Counted from the first letter of the stretch, positions 16,848-25,743 are shown. The stretch is DNA of 64,000 bases from an uncultured Eubacteriales bacterium (GCA_902790015.1 CADAQF010000011.1:1-64000); one strand, 5' to 3'. Numbers and translations: made by a program. The notes: a model not told the origin generated them from the sequence alone.

Positions 16848-17142
16848 GGTATTCTGTTCCCGCAAACCCCTGAGTCCGCCGATTCATTCGGCGGATTCGC
16901 CGCAGGCGAACCCGTAGGGCGACGGGGTTTCGGGAACAGAATACCGTGACGAGGGGGTGAGGAGGGCCCGGAAAACGGTCCGGTGGACCGTTTTCACCGA
17001 CGAACGGGCCGGTAGGCCCTGGAGAGGGGGGAACACCCTCGTAGATGATCCGCACCGGCGGCATGTACGCCGGGAGGACGAAATCGCGCCAGCGATTTTT
17101 TCCTTGCGGTTTTGCCTGTAGTGCCGGGCACTACAGGCAAAA
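16848..17142. repeat. Modular palindromic intergenic repeat, copy 2 (multibranched)
   Basis: A 22-bp stem with a single bulge (16848-16870 with 16924-16945) encloses three small hairpins: TCCGCCGA/TCGGCGGA (16875-16895), TTCGCC/GGCGAA (16896-16910) and CCCGT/ACGGG (16911-16926, sharing its last three bases with the outer stem). After a GTGACGA flank comes an A-tract hairpin (16972-16994, 10-bp stem, 3-nt loop). At 17110-17142 there is a long palindrome with TTTTGCCTGTAGTG arms. No gene is supported here. Confidence 0.7.
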
Positions 17143-17168
17143 GATGAAATCCCCGTCCCAGTTACTGT

Positions 17169-18014
17169 TCAGCCCTTGGCGGACCTGACGTTATAGTACA
17201 ATACCGCGCACAGAACGATGGCCGCGGCGAAAAGGGACAGCGGGGTCAGCAGCTCATGGTAGAATACGGCTACCAGCAGGGGGTTCAGGATAGGCTCGAT
17301 GCCCGAGATCAGGCTGGCGTTGACGGGCGGGGTGCGCTTGATCCCCACGGCGAACAGCCCGTGGCCCAGCGCCTGCTGCAAAAGCCCCAGCGCCAGTACG
17401 GCAAGCAGCGTCGGCGGAGCGGAGGCGGCCATGTCCGTGTTCAGCAGCGAGGGAAGCCCTATCAGCGCGGCGGCCAGGTAGGACAGAAGGATGGAGGTGA
17501 AGGGCTCTGAATCCTCCCGGCTGTTCCAGACAAAAAACACGGCGTAGCACAGCCCGGAAAGCAGCGCGAGCAGGTTGCCCGCCAGATTCCCGGCGGAAAG
17601 CCCGTCCACAAAGAAAAGCACGATGCCCAGGAACGTGACGGAGCAGACGGCGATCTCCAGCCGGGTGGGACGCTGGCGGAAAAACACCAGCATGATCAGG
17701 ATCACGAACACCGGCATCGTGAACTGCAGGACGATGGTGTTTCCGGCGGTGGTCATTTTGTTGGCCAGGGCGTACAGCGTGTTGGTGGCGGTGATGGCCG
17801 CCGCCGTGATGAGCACGGTGCGGTTTACGCGGAATCGGTGCTTTTTGATCAGCAGTATCACGAAAATCGCCGTACCGGCCAGCATCGAACGGGCGCTGCT
17901 GATGGCCAGCGCGTCCCACGGGATCACCTTGAAAAAAAGTCCCCCGGTGGAAAAAAGCACGGCGGACAGTAAGACGTACAGCTGCGGCAGGGCGGAGCGG
18001 TCTTTGGAGCTCAA
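17169..18014 (-). CDS. EamA/DMT-superfamily transporter
   Basis: A 281-residue inner-membrane protein with about ten transmembrane helices in two EamA repeats (for example the conserved start of the first repeat SALPQLYVLLSAVLFSTGGLFFK and the second-repeat stretch LISGIEPILNPLLVAVFYHE). Such proteins usually export amino acids or other metabolites. The substrate is not predictable here. A hairpin separates it from the exporter cassette upstream, so it is probably its own transcription unit, ending against the repeat region. Confidence 0.87.
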   Translation of the reverse strand: MSSKDRSALPQLYVLLSAVLFSTGGLFFKVIPWDALAISSARSMLAGTAIFVILLIKKHRFRVNRTVLITAAAITATNTLYALANKMTTAGNTIVLQFTMPVFVILIMLVFFRQRPTRLEIAVCSVTFLGIVLFFVDGLSAGNLAGNLLALLSGLCYAVFFVWNSREDSEPFTSILLSYLAAALIGLPSLLNTDMAASAPPTLLAVLALGLLQQALGHGLFAVGIKRTPPVNASLISGIEPILNPLLVAVFYHELLTPLSLFAAAIVLCAVLYYNVRSAKG

Positions 18015-18042
18015 GGGGCGTCCTCCTTAAATCATATCATCA

Positions 18043-18075
18043 TTTAAAGGGGCAGGGCGCGGGCGGCGCCCTGCC
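18043..18075 (-). terminator. Terminator after the NHLP exporter cassette
   Basis: A 10-bp perfect stem (18051-18060 with 18066-18075) has a 5-nt loop and is followed on the minus strand by CCTTTAAATGATGA. The U-tract is modest. Confidence 0.55.
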
Positions 18076-18089
18076 TCCTCATGGATAAG

Positions 18090-20282
18090 TCAGTCCTCCG
18101 ACGACAGGCGCTGGCGTTCCACCAGGGCGGCGAAAAGGCCGTCTTTGGCGATCAGTTCCTCATACGTGCCGTCCTCGGCGATCTTTCCGCCGTCGATGAC
18201 CAGGATGCGGTCGCAGTGGCGGATGGTGGACAGGCGGTGGGCGATGACGATGCGGGTGCACTTCATCTGGTCCAGGGCTTCGGACACGCGCCGCTGGGTG
18301 ATGTTGTCCAGAGCGGAGGTGGCCTCGTCGAAGATGAGGATCCTGGGCTTGGGGGCAATCGCGCGGGCGATCATCAGGCGCTGGCGCTGGCCGCCCGAAA
18401 TGGTGCCGCCGCCGTCCTGCAAAACGGTGTTCATGCCCATGGGCATATCCCGTATGTCGTCGGCGATGCCGGCGATCTCCGCGGCGTCCCACGCTTCCTT
18501 CAGGGTGAGGGTCGGGGCGGATATCACGATATTGTCGAATATGCTGCCGGAAAAAAGCCTTCCGTCCTGCATCACGGTGCCTATCTGCCGGCGGACGGAG
18601 CGGACGTCCAGCTGATTGAGGTCCTTGCGGTCATAGTAGATGGCGCCGCGGGAGGGCTTTTCAAACCCCAGCAGCAGCCGCACCAGGGTGGATTTGCCGC
18701 AGCCGCTCTTGCCCACGATGGCCACGTACTGCCGGGCCGGGATGGTCAGGCTGAAGTCCTCAAAGAGGGGCTTGCTGTCCGGGTCGTAGCCGAAGGTGAC
18801 ATGGGAAAGCTCCACGCTGCCCGAAAGGCGGGCCAGGGTCTCGCTTGCGCCCGTGGTCTCGGGGCTGGCGGAAAGAAGGGGCTGTATAAGCCCAAGGACG
18901 GGCTTGATGGAGGCGGCGGAAAGGGCCACCGCGGCCAGAGAGGAAAACGCGGAGGATATATAGGCGTACGCCGCGTTGAAGGCGTAATAGTCCGCCACGC
19001 TGACCTGGCTTCTGACGGCCACGAAATACATGACGCCCGTGCCGATCATGGAAATGGCGGTGGTGAAAACGGAGGCCAGGCGGATGACGGCGGGGGGGCT
19101 GAAGGTCAGCTGGGCGGACTGCACAAAGACCTGGCTCCACTTGTAAAACGCGCGGTTTTCCGCCCCGCTCAGGCGGATCTTCTGTATGCCGTTGATCAGG
19201 GAATAGACCAGGCCTCTTTCCTTGGCGGTGTACACCATCTTTTCCTTGTCGATGCGCATCTGCACCAGGGCGGACACGAGGCTCACGGCAAGCGTCAGCA
19301 GCGTGACGATCAGGCTGGGCCCCACGAGGCTTGGGGCGAAGGAGAATATCTGCCCCAGGTAAACCAGGGAAAACACGCCGGTGACGGCGGTGGAGAAAAG
19401 GGAATCCACGATCGTCGTGCACAGGGAATCCATGTAGCTTAAATACTGGTTGAGCTCGCCGGCGGAATAGTCCTTGAAAAAGCCGGCGGGCAGGGACAGG
19501 ATGCGCATCATGGTGGCCGCGCTCACGTTCACGCTGAGCTTATAGCGGATGCGGTAAAGCAGCGTGGAGCGGATGACGGATAAAAGCAGCGTCCCGACGG
19601 TTGCAAAAAACAGGAACGACATGACCGCCGCCAGCAGCCGCATGCTGCCGGAGGAAACCACCGTGCCCATCAGCAGCTGGTTAAGCTTGGGGATAAGCAT
19701 CCCCACCAGCGTGATGGCCAGGGCGGACAGGCCGAAGCTGACCAGGTCCCGCGTGGTCAGGCAGCTGGTCATATAGCGCAGAAGGTCCTTGAGCGTAAGC
19801 TCCCGCATCGGCAGGGGGCGGTAAAAGCACAGGGCCTCCCGGCTGATGTTTTTTTCCTCCCCGGCGGTCACGCGCACGCGCTTTCCGGTTTCCGGGTCCA
19901 TGTATTCATACCCGCCCATAGCGGAGGGCAGCATGGAGACGACCGTGCCCTCATCCCTGAGGGAGGTGATCATGGGGCCCATCGCGTCTGAGTGCCAGCC
20001 CTTGGTGAGGATGACCTCCCGGTAATGTACGCCGGTGGAAGAAAGCAGGAAATCCAGCCGGTCGCGCAGGCCCTTGATATTGGCCGGCACCTCCCGCTCT
20101 TTGATGCCCAGGTGCTTGAGCAGCCCCGACACCGCGTCGCTCACGTCGGTCCGGTCGTTCAGGCTGCTGCGCGTCTTGCGCCCGGTGACGGAACGGGCGA
20201 TGTTTTCGAAGGAATCGCTGAGCAGTTCCCTTTCGTGTTTTTTCCTGAATTCGATCTGATCGTCAAACCAACCCACAGCCAT
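18090..20282 (-). CDS. NHLP-family peptide export ABC transporter, permease/ATPase subunit
   Basis: A 730-residue half-transporter of the type that accompanies NHLP (NHLM) bacteriocin systems. A non-catalytic N-terminal region of about 160 residues, with no peptidase motif, is followed by a six-helix permease and an ATPase with Walker A GKSGCGKST, signature ISGGQRQRL and Walker B ILIFDEATSALD. It starts 8 bp after the peptidase-bearing partner, so the two are probably made together as a heterodimer that exports leader peptides. No precursor gene or modification enzyme lies beside it. Confidence 0.88.
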   Translation of the reverse strand: MAVGWFDDQIEFRKKHERELLSDSFENIARSVTGRKTRSSLNDRTDVSDAVSGLLKHLGIKEREVPANIKGLRDRLDFLLSSTGVHYREVILTKGWHSDAMGPMITSLRDEGTVVSMLPSAMGGYEYMDPETGKRVRVTAGEEKNISREALCFYRPLPMRELTLKDLLRYMTSCLTTRDLVSFGLSALAITLVGMLIPKLNQLLMGTVVSSGSMRLLAAVMSFLFFATVGTLLLSVIRSTLLYRIRYKLSVNVSAATMMRILSLPAGFFKDYSAGELNQYLSYMDSLCTTIVDSLFSTAVTGVFSLVYLGQIFSFAPSLVGPSLIVTLLTLAVSLVSALVQMRIDKEKMVYTAKERGLVYSLINGIQKIRLSGAENRAFYKWSQVFVQSAQLTFSPPAVIRLASVFTTAISMIGTGVMYFVAVRSQVSVADYYAFNAAYAYISSAFSSLAAVALSAASIKPVLGLIQPLLSASPETTGASETLARLSGSVELSHVTFGYDPDSKPLFEDFSLTIPARQYVAIVGKSGCGKSTLVRLLLGFEKPSRGAIYYDRKDLNQLDVRSVRRQIGTVMQDGRLFSGSIFDNIVISAPTLTLKEAWDAAEIAGIADDIRDMPMGMNTVLQDGGGTISGGQRQRLMIARAIAPKPRILIFDEATSALDNITQRRVSEALDQMKCTRIVIAHRLSTIRHCDRILVIDGGKIAEDGTYEELIAKDGLFAALVERQRLSSED

Positions 20283-20290
20283 TCACCTCC

Positions 20291-22468
20291 TTATTCGCTT
20301 CTCACCAGGTCAGCGTACATGCCGCCCCGGGCGAAAAGCTCGTCATGGGTGCCGCGCTCCACGATGTGTCCCTTGTCCAGGACGATGATCTCGTCGCAGT
20401 CCCTGATGGTGGACAGCCGGTGGGCGATGATGATGCAGGTGATGCCGCGGTCGTTGATGGACTGGATGACATCATGCTCGGTGCGGGCGTCCAGGGCGGA
20501 GGTGGCCTCGTCCATGATGCAGATGGTGGGATCCTGGGAAAGCGCCCTGGCGATCTCCAGCCTCTGGCGCTGGCCGCCGGAAAGATCCCGCCCGCCGTCC
20601 AGCAGCCGGTGGGAGAAGCCGCCGTCCCTGGTCATGATGTCGTCGTAAATGCCGGCGTCCTTGGCGGCCAGGATGGCCTCGAAGTCCTCAATGGAATCGT
20701 CCCACATCTTGATGTTCTGGGAAACGGTATCCTCAAACAGGGTGATGTCCTGGTCGATGACGCTGACGGAGCCGGTGAAGACGTTGCGGTCGATCTCCTC
20801 CAGCGGCACGCCGTCAAAGGTGACGGAGCCGCTCCAGGGACGGTACAGGCCCGAAATGAGCTTGGCCAGGGTGGACTTTCCGCACCCGGTGCGCCCCACG
20901 AAGGCGATCTTCTGCCCGGGCTTCACGGTCATGGAAAAATCGGTGATCAGGGGCTTTCCCAGGCGGGAATAGCCGAAGGTGATATCCTTGAGCTCGATGG
21001 CGCCGGAGAGCTTCTGGTAGGTATCCTTCTTTTCCCTGGGGTCAAAGGACGGGTCCTCCCGGTAGCTCATCACGTCGTCCACGCGCTCCATCTGGGTGGT
21101 CATTTCCTGCAGGGACTGGCCCGCAGCGATCAGCGAGGATGCGGGGGACATAAAGGACGACAGGAAGCTCTGGAAGGCCATGACCATGCCGGGGGTGAAA
21201 TGCCCCTGGATGACCAGCATCACGCCGATGCCCAGCACAGCCAGGTTGGCGACGGCCGTGATGGCGCTGGGCAGCGTGCCCAGGAAGAGGTTTAGCCGGG
21301 TGTAGGACACAGACTGGGTGTTCACGCTGGCCTGATAGCCCGCCCAGCGGCTGAAGAAGCCGTTTTCAGCCCCGCTGGACTTGATGGTCTCTATCATGCT
21401 GATGCCCGACATCGTGGCGGAGGAAAGCTTGGCGGCGTCGCGCTGCTGCACGCGGGTGATGTTGACGCGTTTGGCGGTGATGAGGGAGGATACCGCCAGG
21501 TTAAGCGCGATGGCACCGACCCCGATCAGCGAAAGCAGGGGGCTGTAGCGGATCATGACCACCAGGTAAAACACCATCATCAGCGCCTGCAGGGCCAGGG
21601 GCGCGAAGGTCTTGACCAGGGCGGAGGCGATGGACGCGTTGGTGGCCTGCCGGTCGGCGATATCGGCGGAGAGGCGCTGCTGAAAAAACTGCATCGGGAG
21701 CCTCAGCACCTTCCACAGGTAGGAGGCGCTGCCGTAGGAGGTCATTTTTCCCTGTATGCGCAGCGAATACACCGCCGATATCCAGCTGACCGTCACACTG
21801 ATCAGGATGAGCAGGCCGAACAAAAGCATGAACGGCGTCAGCCATTCCGGGTTTTCCCGGGTCAGCAGCCGGTCCAGGAAGGTGCGGGAGAAGGCGGGGG
21901 AGATGATGCCCAGCAGGGAAGAGATGGTGGTGGTGAGCACTACGAACGCTACCGCGGCGCCGGAGCCCTTCAGTCTTTCCCGGGCGTAGGACCATACGGA
22001 CTTGGGCTTGCCGGAGGGCACGAAGCCATCAGCCGGCGAGAAGGTGAGGCAGACGCCGGTGAACTCCCGGTCAAACTCTTCCCAGTCCACGGTCACGCGG
22101 CCGCGGGCGGGGTCGTTCAAAACGGCCTGTTTGCCCTTAAAGCCGCACAGCACCACGAAGTGGTTGAAGCCCCAGTGGATGATGCAGGGAAACGGGCCCT
22201 CGTTCAGCAGATCCTCCGGCTCCAGCCGCCAGGCGCTGGCCTCCATGCCGTAGCTGCGGGCGGCCAGCAGGATGTTCTTGGCGCTGGCGCCGTCCATGGA
22301 AACGCCGCAGTCCACCCGGGCCTGCTCCAGGGGGATCCACTTGCGGTAATAATGCATGATCATGGTCAGCGACGCCGCGCCGCATTCCAGCGCCTCCATC
22401 TGCATGACCACCGGGACCCTGACCACCCCTTTTTCAATCGGGGCGGGAACTTTTTTCCTGTTGAACAC
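20291..22468 (-). CDS. NHLP-family peptidase/permease/ATPase (C39 peptidase ABC exporter)
   Basis: A 725-residue exporter that cleaves double-glycine leaders while exporting the peptide. The N-terminal C39 peptidase has Cys29 (MEALECGAASLTM), His103 (HWGFNHFVVL) and Asp119 (LNDPARG). A six-helix permease and an ATPase follow (GRTGCGKST, LSGGQRQRL, ICIMDEATSALD). It is the middle gene of the cassette, 12 bp after the short membrane-fusion protein and 8 bp before the second ABC gene. All catalytic residues appear intact, so it should be active. Its only visible candidate substrates in the window are the GG-leader peptides at 46.2-46.9 kb. Confidence 0.93.
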   Translation of the reverse strand: MFNRKKVPAPIEKGVVRVPVVMQMEALECGAASLTMIMHYYRKWIPLEQARVDCGVSMDGASAKNILLAARSYGMEASAWRLEPEDLLNEGPFPCIIHWGFNHFVVLCGFKGKQAVLNDPARGRVTVDWEEFDREFTGVCLTFSPADGFVPSGKPKSVWSYARERLKGSGAAVAFVVLTTTISSLLGIISPAFSRTFLDRLLTRENPEWLTPFMLLFGLLILISVTVSWISAVYSLRIQGKMTSYGSASYLWKVLRLPMQFFQQRLSADIADRQATNASIASALVKTFAPLALQALMMVFYLVVMIRYSPLLSLIGVGAIALNLAVSSLITAKRVNITRVQQRDAAKLSSATMSGISMIETIKSSGAENGFFSRWAGYQASVNTQSVSYTRLNLFLGTLPSAITAVANLAVLGIGVMLVIQGHFTPGMVMAFQSFLSSFMSPASSLIAAGQSLQEMTTQMERVDDVMSYREDPSFDPREKKDTYQKLSGAIELKDITFGYSRLGKPLITDFSMTVKPGQKIAFVGRTGCGKSTLAKLISGLYRPWSGSVTFDGVPLEEIDRNVFTGSVSVIDQDITLFEDTVSQNIKMWDDSIEDFEAILAAKDAGIYDDIMTRDGGFSHRLLDGGRDLSGGQRQRLEIARALSQDPTICIMDEATSALDARTEHDVIQSINDRGITCIIIAHRLSTIRDCDEIIVLDKGHIVERGTHDELFARGGMYADLVRSE

Positions 22469-22480
22469 GCTTTTTCCCCC

Positions 22481-22969
22481 TTACCTGAACAGCAGGGAAA
22501 TGGGAGCCAGGTCCTCCGTCACGACCTCGCCGGTATAAAACCCTTCGGGCAGGTCGGTCAGCACGGGCACCTCTATGACCAGGTCACCCACCCTGAGCGG
22601 CCCCGCCAGCAAAAGCCCCGGCGCGGTTTTCGCGGTGATCAGGGAGGTCTCGGGCGCGCTGTCGGTCAGCAGCGGGTAATCCTTGCCCTTCACACTGACG
22701 ACGCCGCTGGCCAGCACTTTTTCGGCGGCAGCGTAGGGTACGTAGCACACGCTTTTTTCTCCGGTGATGCCGACGGCGAATTCGCCCGTGGTGCGGATAT
22801 GGCCGAAAATGCCCCACAGGATCCCCCCTATGAGCAGGGCGATCACCGCTGCCATCACCAGCCACACCCCGGGGGAGGTGACGCGCAGGTAATCGTTCAG
22901 GGCCTCCGGGGATTCCACTGCCTCCAGGCTTTTTTCACGGAATAATCTGACCTTGGGCTGCTCCGACAT
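22481..22969 (-). CDS. Very short NHLP/HlyD-type secretion accessory protein
   Basis: A 162-residue protein with an N-terminal cytoplasmic segment, one transmembrane helix (about 33-55) and a short beta-rich extracytoplasmic part with two half-lipoyl-like strands (TGEFAVGITG..., LAGPLRVGDLVIEVPV). Position and N-terminus (VRLFREKSLEAVESPEALNDYLRVTSPGVW) match NHLM-system HlyD proteins, which are normally about 400 residues with a long coiled coil. Here the coiled-coil hairpin is missing. It is the first gene of the cassette behind a strong promoter. The frame is clean, so this looks like a real short form, as might suit a single-membrane cell. Confidence 0.8.
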   Translation of the reverse strand: MSEQPKVRLFREKSLEAVESPEALNDYLRVTSPGVWLVMAAVIALLIGGILWGIFGHIRTTGEFAVGITGEKSVCYVPYAAAEKVLASGVVSVKGKDYPLLTDSAPETSLITAKTAPGLLLAGPLRVGDLVIEVPVLTDLPEGFYTGEVVTEDLAPISLLFR

Positions 22970-23003
22970 GTTGGGCGCCCCCTTCCTTTTTTTACGTCAT
23001 TTC

Positions 23004-23032
23004 ATTATAACAGGGGAAAGGGGAGAATGCAA
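23004..23032 (-). promoter_or_regulatory. Promoter of the NHLP export operon
   Basis: Minus-strand TTGCAT (23032-23027) and TATAAT (23009-23004) are separated by 17 bp. This lies 35-63 bp before the first cassette gene, with GGAAGGGGG as ribosome binding site. Confidence 0.82.
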
Positions 23033-23042
23033 GGAATAACGA

Positions 23043-23465
23043 TGGGCTCACGCAGAATGCGTGAGCAACTGGGAAGGGGACTTCCAGCCAGGGCGTGCCG
23101 GCCAGTTCGTCGGTGAAAAAGGGCCACAGGCCTGTTCTCCGAGACGTGCCTCACCCCAAAAGGCTTCCCCTTGGAGGGGAAGCTGTCAGGCGCGGAAAAT
23201 GCCTGAAATTATAATACGTTTGCTTCGCGCCTGACTGATGAGGTGGTCTCCGTTCCCATAGCACTTTTATGCCTAGATGTTTTTCGGGTGCTTACCCAAG
23301 TAACCCAGGGCCTGCCGGCCCGTTCGGCGCTGAAAAAGGTCCACCGGACCTTTTTCCGGGCGCGCCTCACCCCAGTGCCTGCCGGCCCGTTCGGTACTGA
23401 AAATGATCCACCGGATCATTTTCCGGGCGTACCTCACCCACCGGACCGATTTCCGGGCCCTCCTC
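23043..23465. repeat. Modular palindromic intergenic repeat, copy 3 (tandem hairpin units)
   Basis: Fills most of the 596-bp gap between the divergent exporter and topB promoters. It opens with the GCTCACGCA/TGCGTGAGC module shared with 6893-6944. At least two tandem 67-bp units follow (GCCGGCCCGTTCGG...CTCACC), each with an A-tract hairpin: 23333-23355 and 23400-23422. A decayed unit lies at about 23115-23136 and a half unit ends at 23465. Short open frames here are not supported as genes. Confidence 0.72.
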
Positions 23466-23472
23466 ACCCTGT

Positions 23473-23501
23473 TTGCATTTCCCTTTGCCCTGTGCTATAA
23501 T
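23473..23501 (+). promoter_or_regulatory. Promoter of topB
   Basis: TTGCAT (23473-23478) and TATAAT (23496-23501) with a 17-bp spacer. These are the same hexamers as the divergent exporter promoter at 23004-23032. Confidence 0.85.
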
Positions 23502-23565
23502 CGGCGCAGCGGCCGGGCGATATATTCCGCCGGCTTTCTTTGATATGTTTTTGAAAGGACCGCCC

Positions 23566-25743
23566 ATGAAACTGATCATTGCCGAAAAGCCCTCCGTCGC
23601 GCGGGACATTGCGCGGGTGCTCAACGTGCGCAAAAAGGAAGAAGGATATCTGCGGGGAAGCGATTATCTGGTCTCCTGGGCGCTGGGGCATCTGGTGACG
23701 CTGAAAGAGCCGGACGAGCTGGACGAAAAATATAAAAAATGGCGGATGGAGGATCTGCCGATCCTGCCTGAGGAGATCCCCACCAAGGTGATCCCTAAAA
23801 CCCGCAGCCAGTTTGCCGTGCTCAAAAAGCTGATGGCCTCCCCGGAGGTGGACAGCCTGATCTGCGCCACCGACGCCGGGCGGGAAGGAGAACTGATCTT
23901 CCGTCTGATCTATCAGGAGGCCAAATGCCGCAAGCCCGTGGAGAGGCTGTGGATATCCTCCATGACGGACGAGGCCATCCGGGAGGGCTTTGGGGCCCTC
24001 AGGCCCGCGTCTGACTACGACGGCCTGTACAAAAGCGCCCGCTGCCGCAGCCAGGCGGACTGGCTGGTGGGCATGAACGCCAGCCGGGCCTTCACCCTGC
24101 GCTACAACGTGCTGTTGTCTGTCGGCCGGGTACAGACGCCCACCCTGGCCATCCTGGTCAGGCGGCGCAGGGAGATCGAAAGCTTCGTCCCCACCGAGTA
24201 TTATACGGTCACGGCTGATTTCGGAGATTACCAGGGCGTCTGGTTCGACGAAAAGAATCCCGACGAAAAAACCAACGCCCGTCTGCCCGATCAGGCCGCT
24301 GCCCAGGCGGTCGTCAAACGGGCCAAGGGGAAAAAGGCGCGCGTCCAATCCGTCAGCCGGGAGGAAAAGCGGGAGCCGGCCCCCCAACTGTACGACCTGA
24401 CCAGCCTCCAGCGGGACGCCAACCGCCTGCTGGGCTTCACGGCGGACAAGACCCTCAGGATCGCTCAGTCCCTGTATGAAAAATGGAAGGCGCTGACCTA
24501 CCCGCGGACGGACAGCCGCTACCTCCCGCTGGATATGCTGCCCCGTGCCCGCCAGACCCTGATGAACCTGCCGGATGAATATCAGCCGCTGGTAAAGGGC
24601 ATCCCGTGGACGGCGGAGGGCAAGCTGCCCTTTTCCAAGCGGGTGTTCGACAACGCCAAGGTGTCCGACCATCACGCCCTGCTGCCCACCCCGCAGACCG
24701 CGCCGCTGGATAAGCTTCCGCCCGACGAGAAGGCCCTGTTCGACCTGGTGGCGAAAAGGGCGATCGCCGCGTTTTATCCGGCCTATGTGTACGACCAGGT
24801 GAAGATCGTCACCAGAACGGAGGAGGACGCCTTCCGCACCCTGGGCCGCGTCGAAAAGGACGCCGGATGGAAGCAGGTCGTCCGCGCCCAGGAGGAAGCG
24901 GGCAAAAAGAAGCCCGGGGAGGCCGAGCGCCCCGTGCCCGACGTCCGGGAGGGGGACGCAAGGGAGGTCCTCAAGGCGGCGTCCAAGCGGGACCAGACCC
25001 GCCCGCCCCTGCCCCATACCGACGCCAGCCTCCTGTACAGCATGGAAAACGCCGGGCGGGACCTTCAGGACGAGGCCCTGCGCGAGCAGATGAAGGGCAG
25101 CGGCCTGGGCACCCCGGCCACCCGCGCCGCCATCATCGAGCGGCTGATCCAGGTGGGCTACGCGCAGCGCCGCGGCAAGACCCTGAACGCCACCGACAAG
25201 GGCGTGCAGCTGATCGACATCGCCCCGGAGGAAATATCCTCCCCGGAAACCACCGGCCAGTGGGAGCTCGCGCTGAGCGAGATCGCCGAAAACAAGCACA
25301 CGCCGGAACGGTTTGACGAGGGCATCCGCCGCCTGGCCGCCTTCCTGGTCACCTACGCGCAAACCACGGACAACGAGGGGTCCTTCCCGCCGGAGGAAAA
25401 AAAGCGCGGAAAAGGTGCCCGGAAAAAGGCTGCGGCGCAGCTTTTGCCGGACGCCAGATGCCCGCTGTGCGGCAAGCCCGTGCAGATATCGGACAAGGCC
25501 TACGGCTGCTCCGACTGGCGGCAGGGCTGCCGGTTTACCCTCTGGAAGGACTGTCTGGCCCGCGGCGGCGGTCCGGTCCTCAATGACAGACTGGTGGGGA
25601 TGCTGCTCAGGGACGGTTCCGTCCGGGGCTCCACCGGCACCGTCCGCCTGGAAGACGGGCACATCCGTTTTTTCCCCAACGATCCCGCCGGCAAGGTCGT
25701 CTCCTTCCCCATCGTGTATGAAAAGAAGGGGAGCGGGAACTGA
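23566..25743 (+). CDS. topB: DNA topoisomerase III
   Basis: A type IA topoisomerase of 725 residues that cuts and passes single DNA strands. The Toprim domain is at the N-terminus (MKLIIAEKPSVARDIARVL, then ATDAGREGELIFR). The active-site tyrosine lies in ALTYPRTDSRYLP (about residue 312), and SVGRVQTPTLA and GLGTPATRAAIIE are also present. The C-terminus has a short Cys motif (CPLCGKPVQISDKAYGC). The start at 23566 has GAAAGGAC before it and begins the conserved fold; an earlier in-frame ATG overlaps the promoter. TopB copies are frequent on mobile elements, but here the neighbours look chromosomal. Confidence 0.95.
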   Translation: MKLIIAEKPSVARDIARVLNVRKKEEGYLRGSDYLVSWALGHLVTLKEPDELDEKYKKWRMEDLPILPEEIPTKVIPKTRSQFAVLKKLMASPEVDSLICATDAGREGELIFRLIYQEAKCRKPVERLWISSMTDEAIREGFGALRPASDYDGLYKSARCRSQADWLVGMNASRAFTLRYNVLLSVGRVQTPTLAILVRRRREIESFVPTEYYTVTADFGDYQGVWFDEKNPDEKTNARLPDQAAAQAVVKRAKGKKARVQSVSREEKREPAPQLYDLTSLQRDANRLLGFTADKTLRIAQSLYEKWKALTYPRTDSRYLPLDMLPRARQTLMNLPDEYQPLVKGIPWTAEGKLPFSKRVFDNAKVSDHHALLPTPQTAPLDKLPPDEKALFDLVAKRAIAAFYPAYVYDQVKIVTRTEEDAFRTLGRVEKDAGWKQVVRAQEEAGKKKPGEAERPVPDVREGDAREVLKAASKRDQTRPPLPHTDASLLYSMENAGRDLQDEALREQMKGSGLGTPATRAAIIERLIQVGYAQRRGKTLNATDKGVQLIDIAPEEISSPETTGQWELALSEIAENKHTPERFDEGIRRLAAFLVTYAQTTDNEGSFPPEEKKRGKGARKKAAAQLLPDARCPLCGKPVQISDKAYGCSDWRQGCRFTLWKDCLARGGGPVLNDRLVGMLLRDGSVRGSTGTVRLEDGHIRFFPNDPAGKVVSFPIVYEKKGSGN

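Noticed and set aside
16848-17142. Long inverted repeats as ends of an insertion sequence
   Set aside because: The arms are only 76-120 bp apart, no transposase lies between them, and the interior folds into further hairpins. A non-autonomous repeat is more likely.
23243-23500. 85-codon plus-strand open frame in the hairpin-repeat region
   Set aside because: It translates the repeat units themselves and runs into the topB promoter.
23464-25662. 732-codon minus-strand open frame opposite topB
   Set aside because: As long as topB, but it has no start signals or domain, whereas the plus frame has Toprim and the active-site Tyr.
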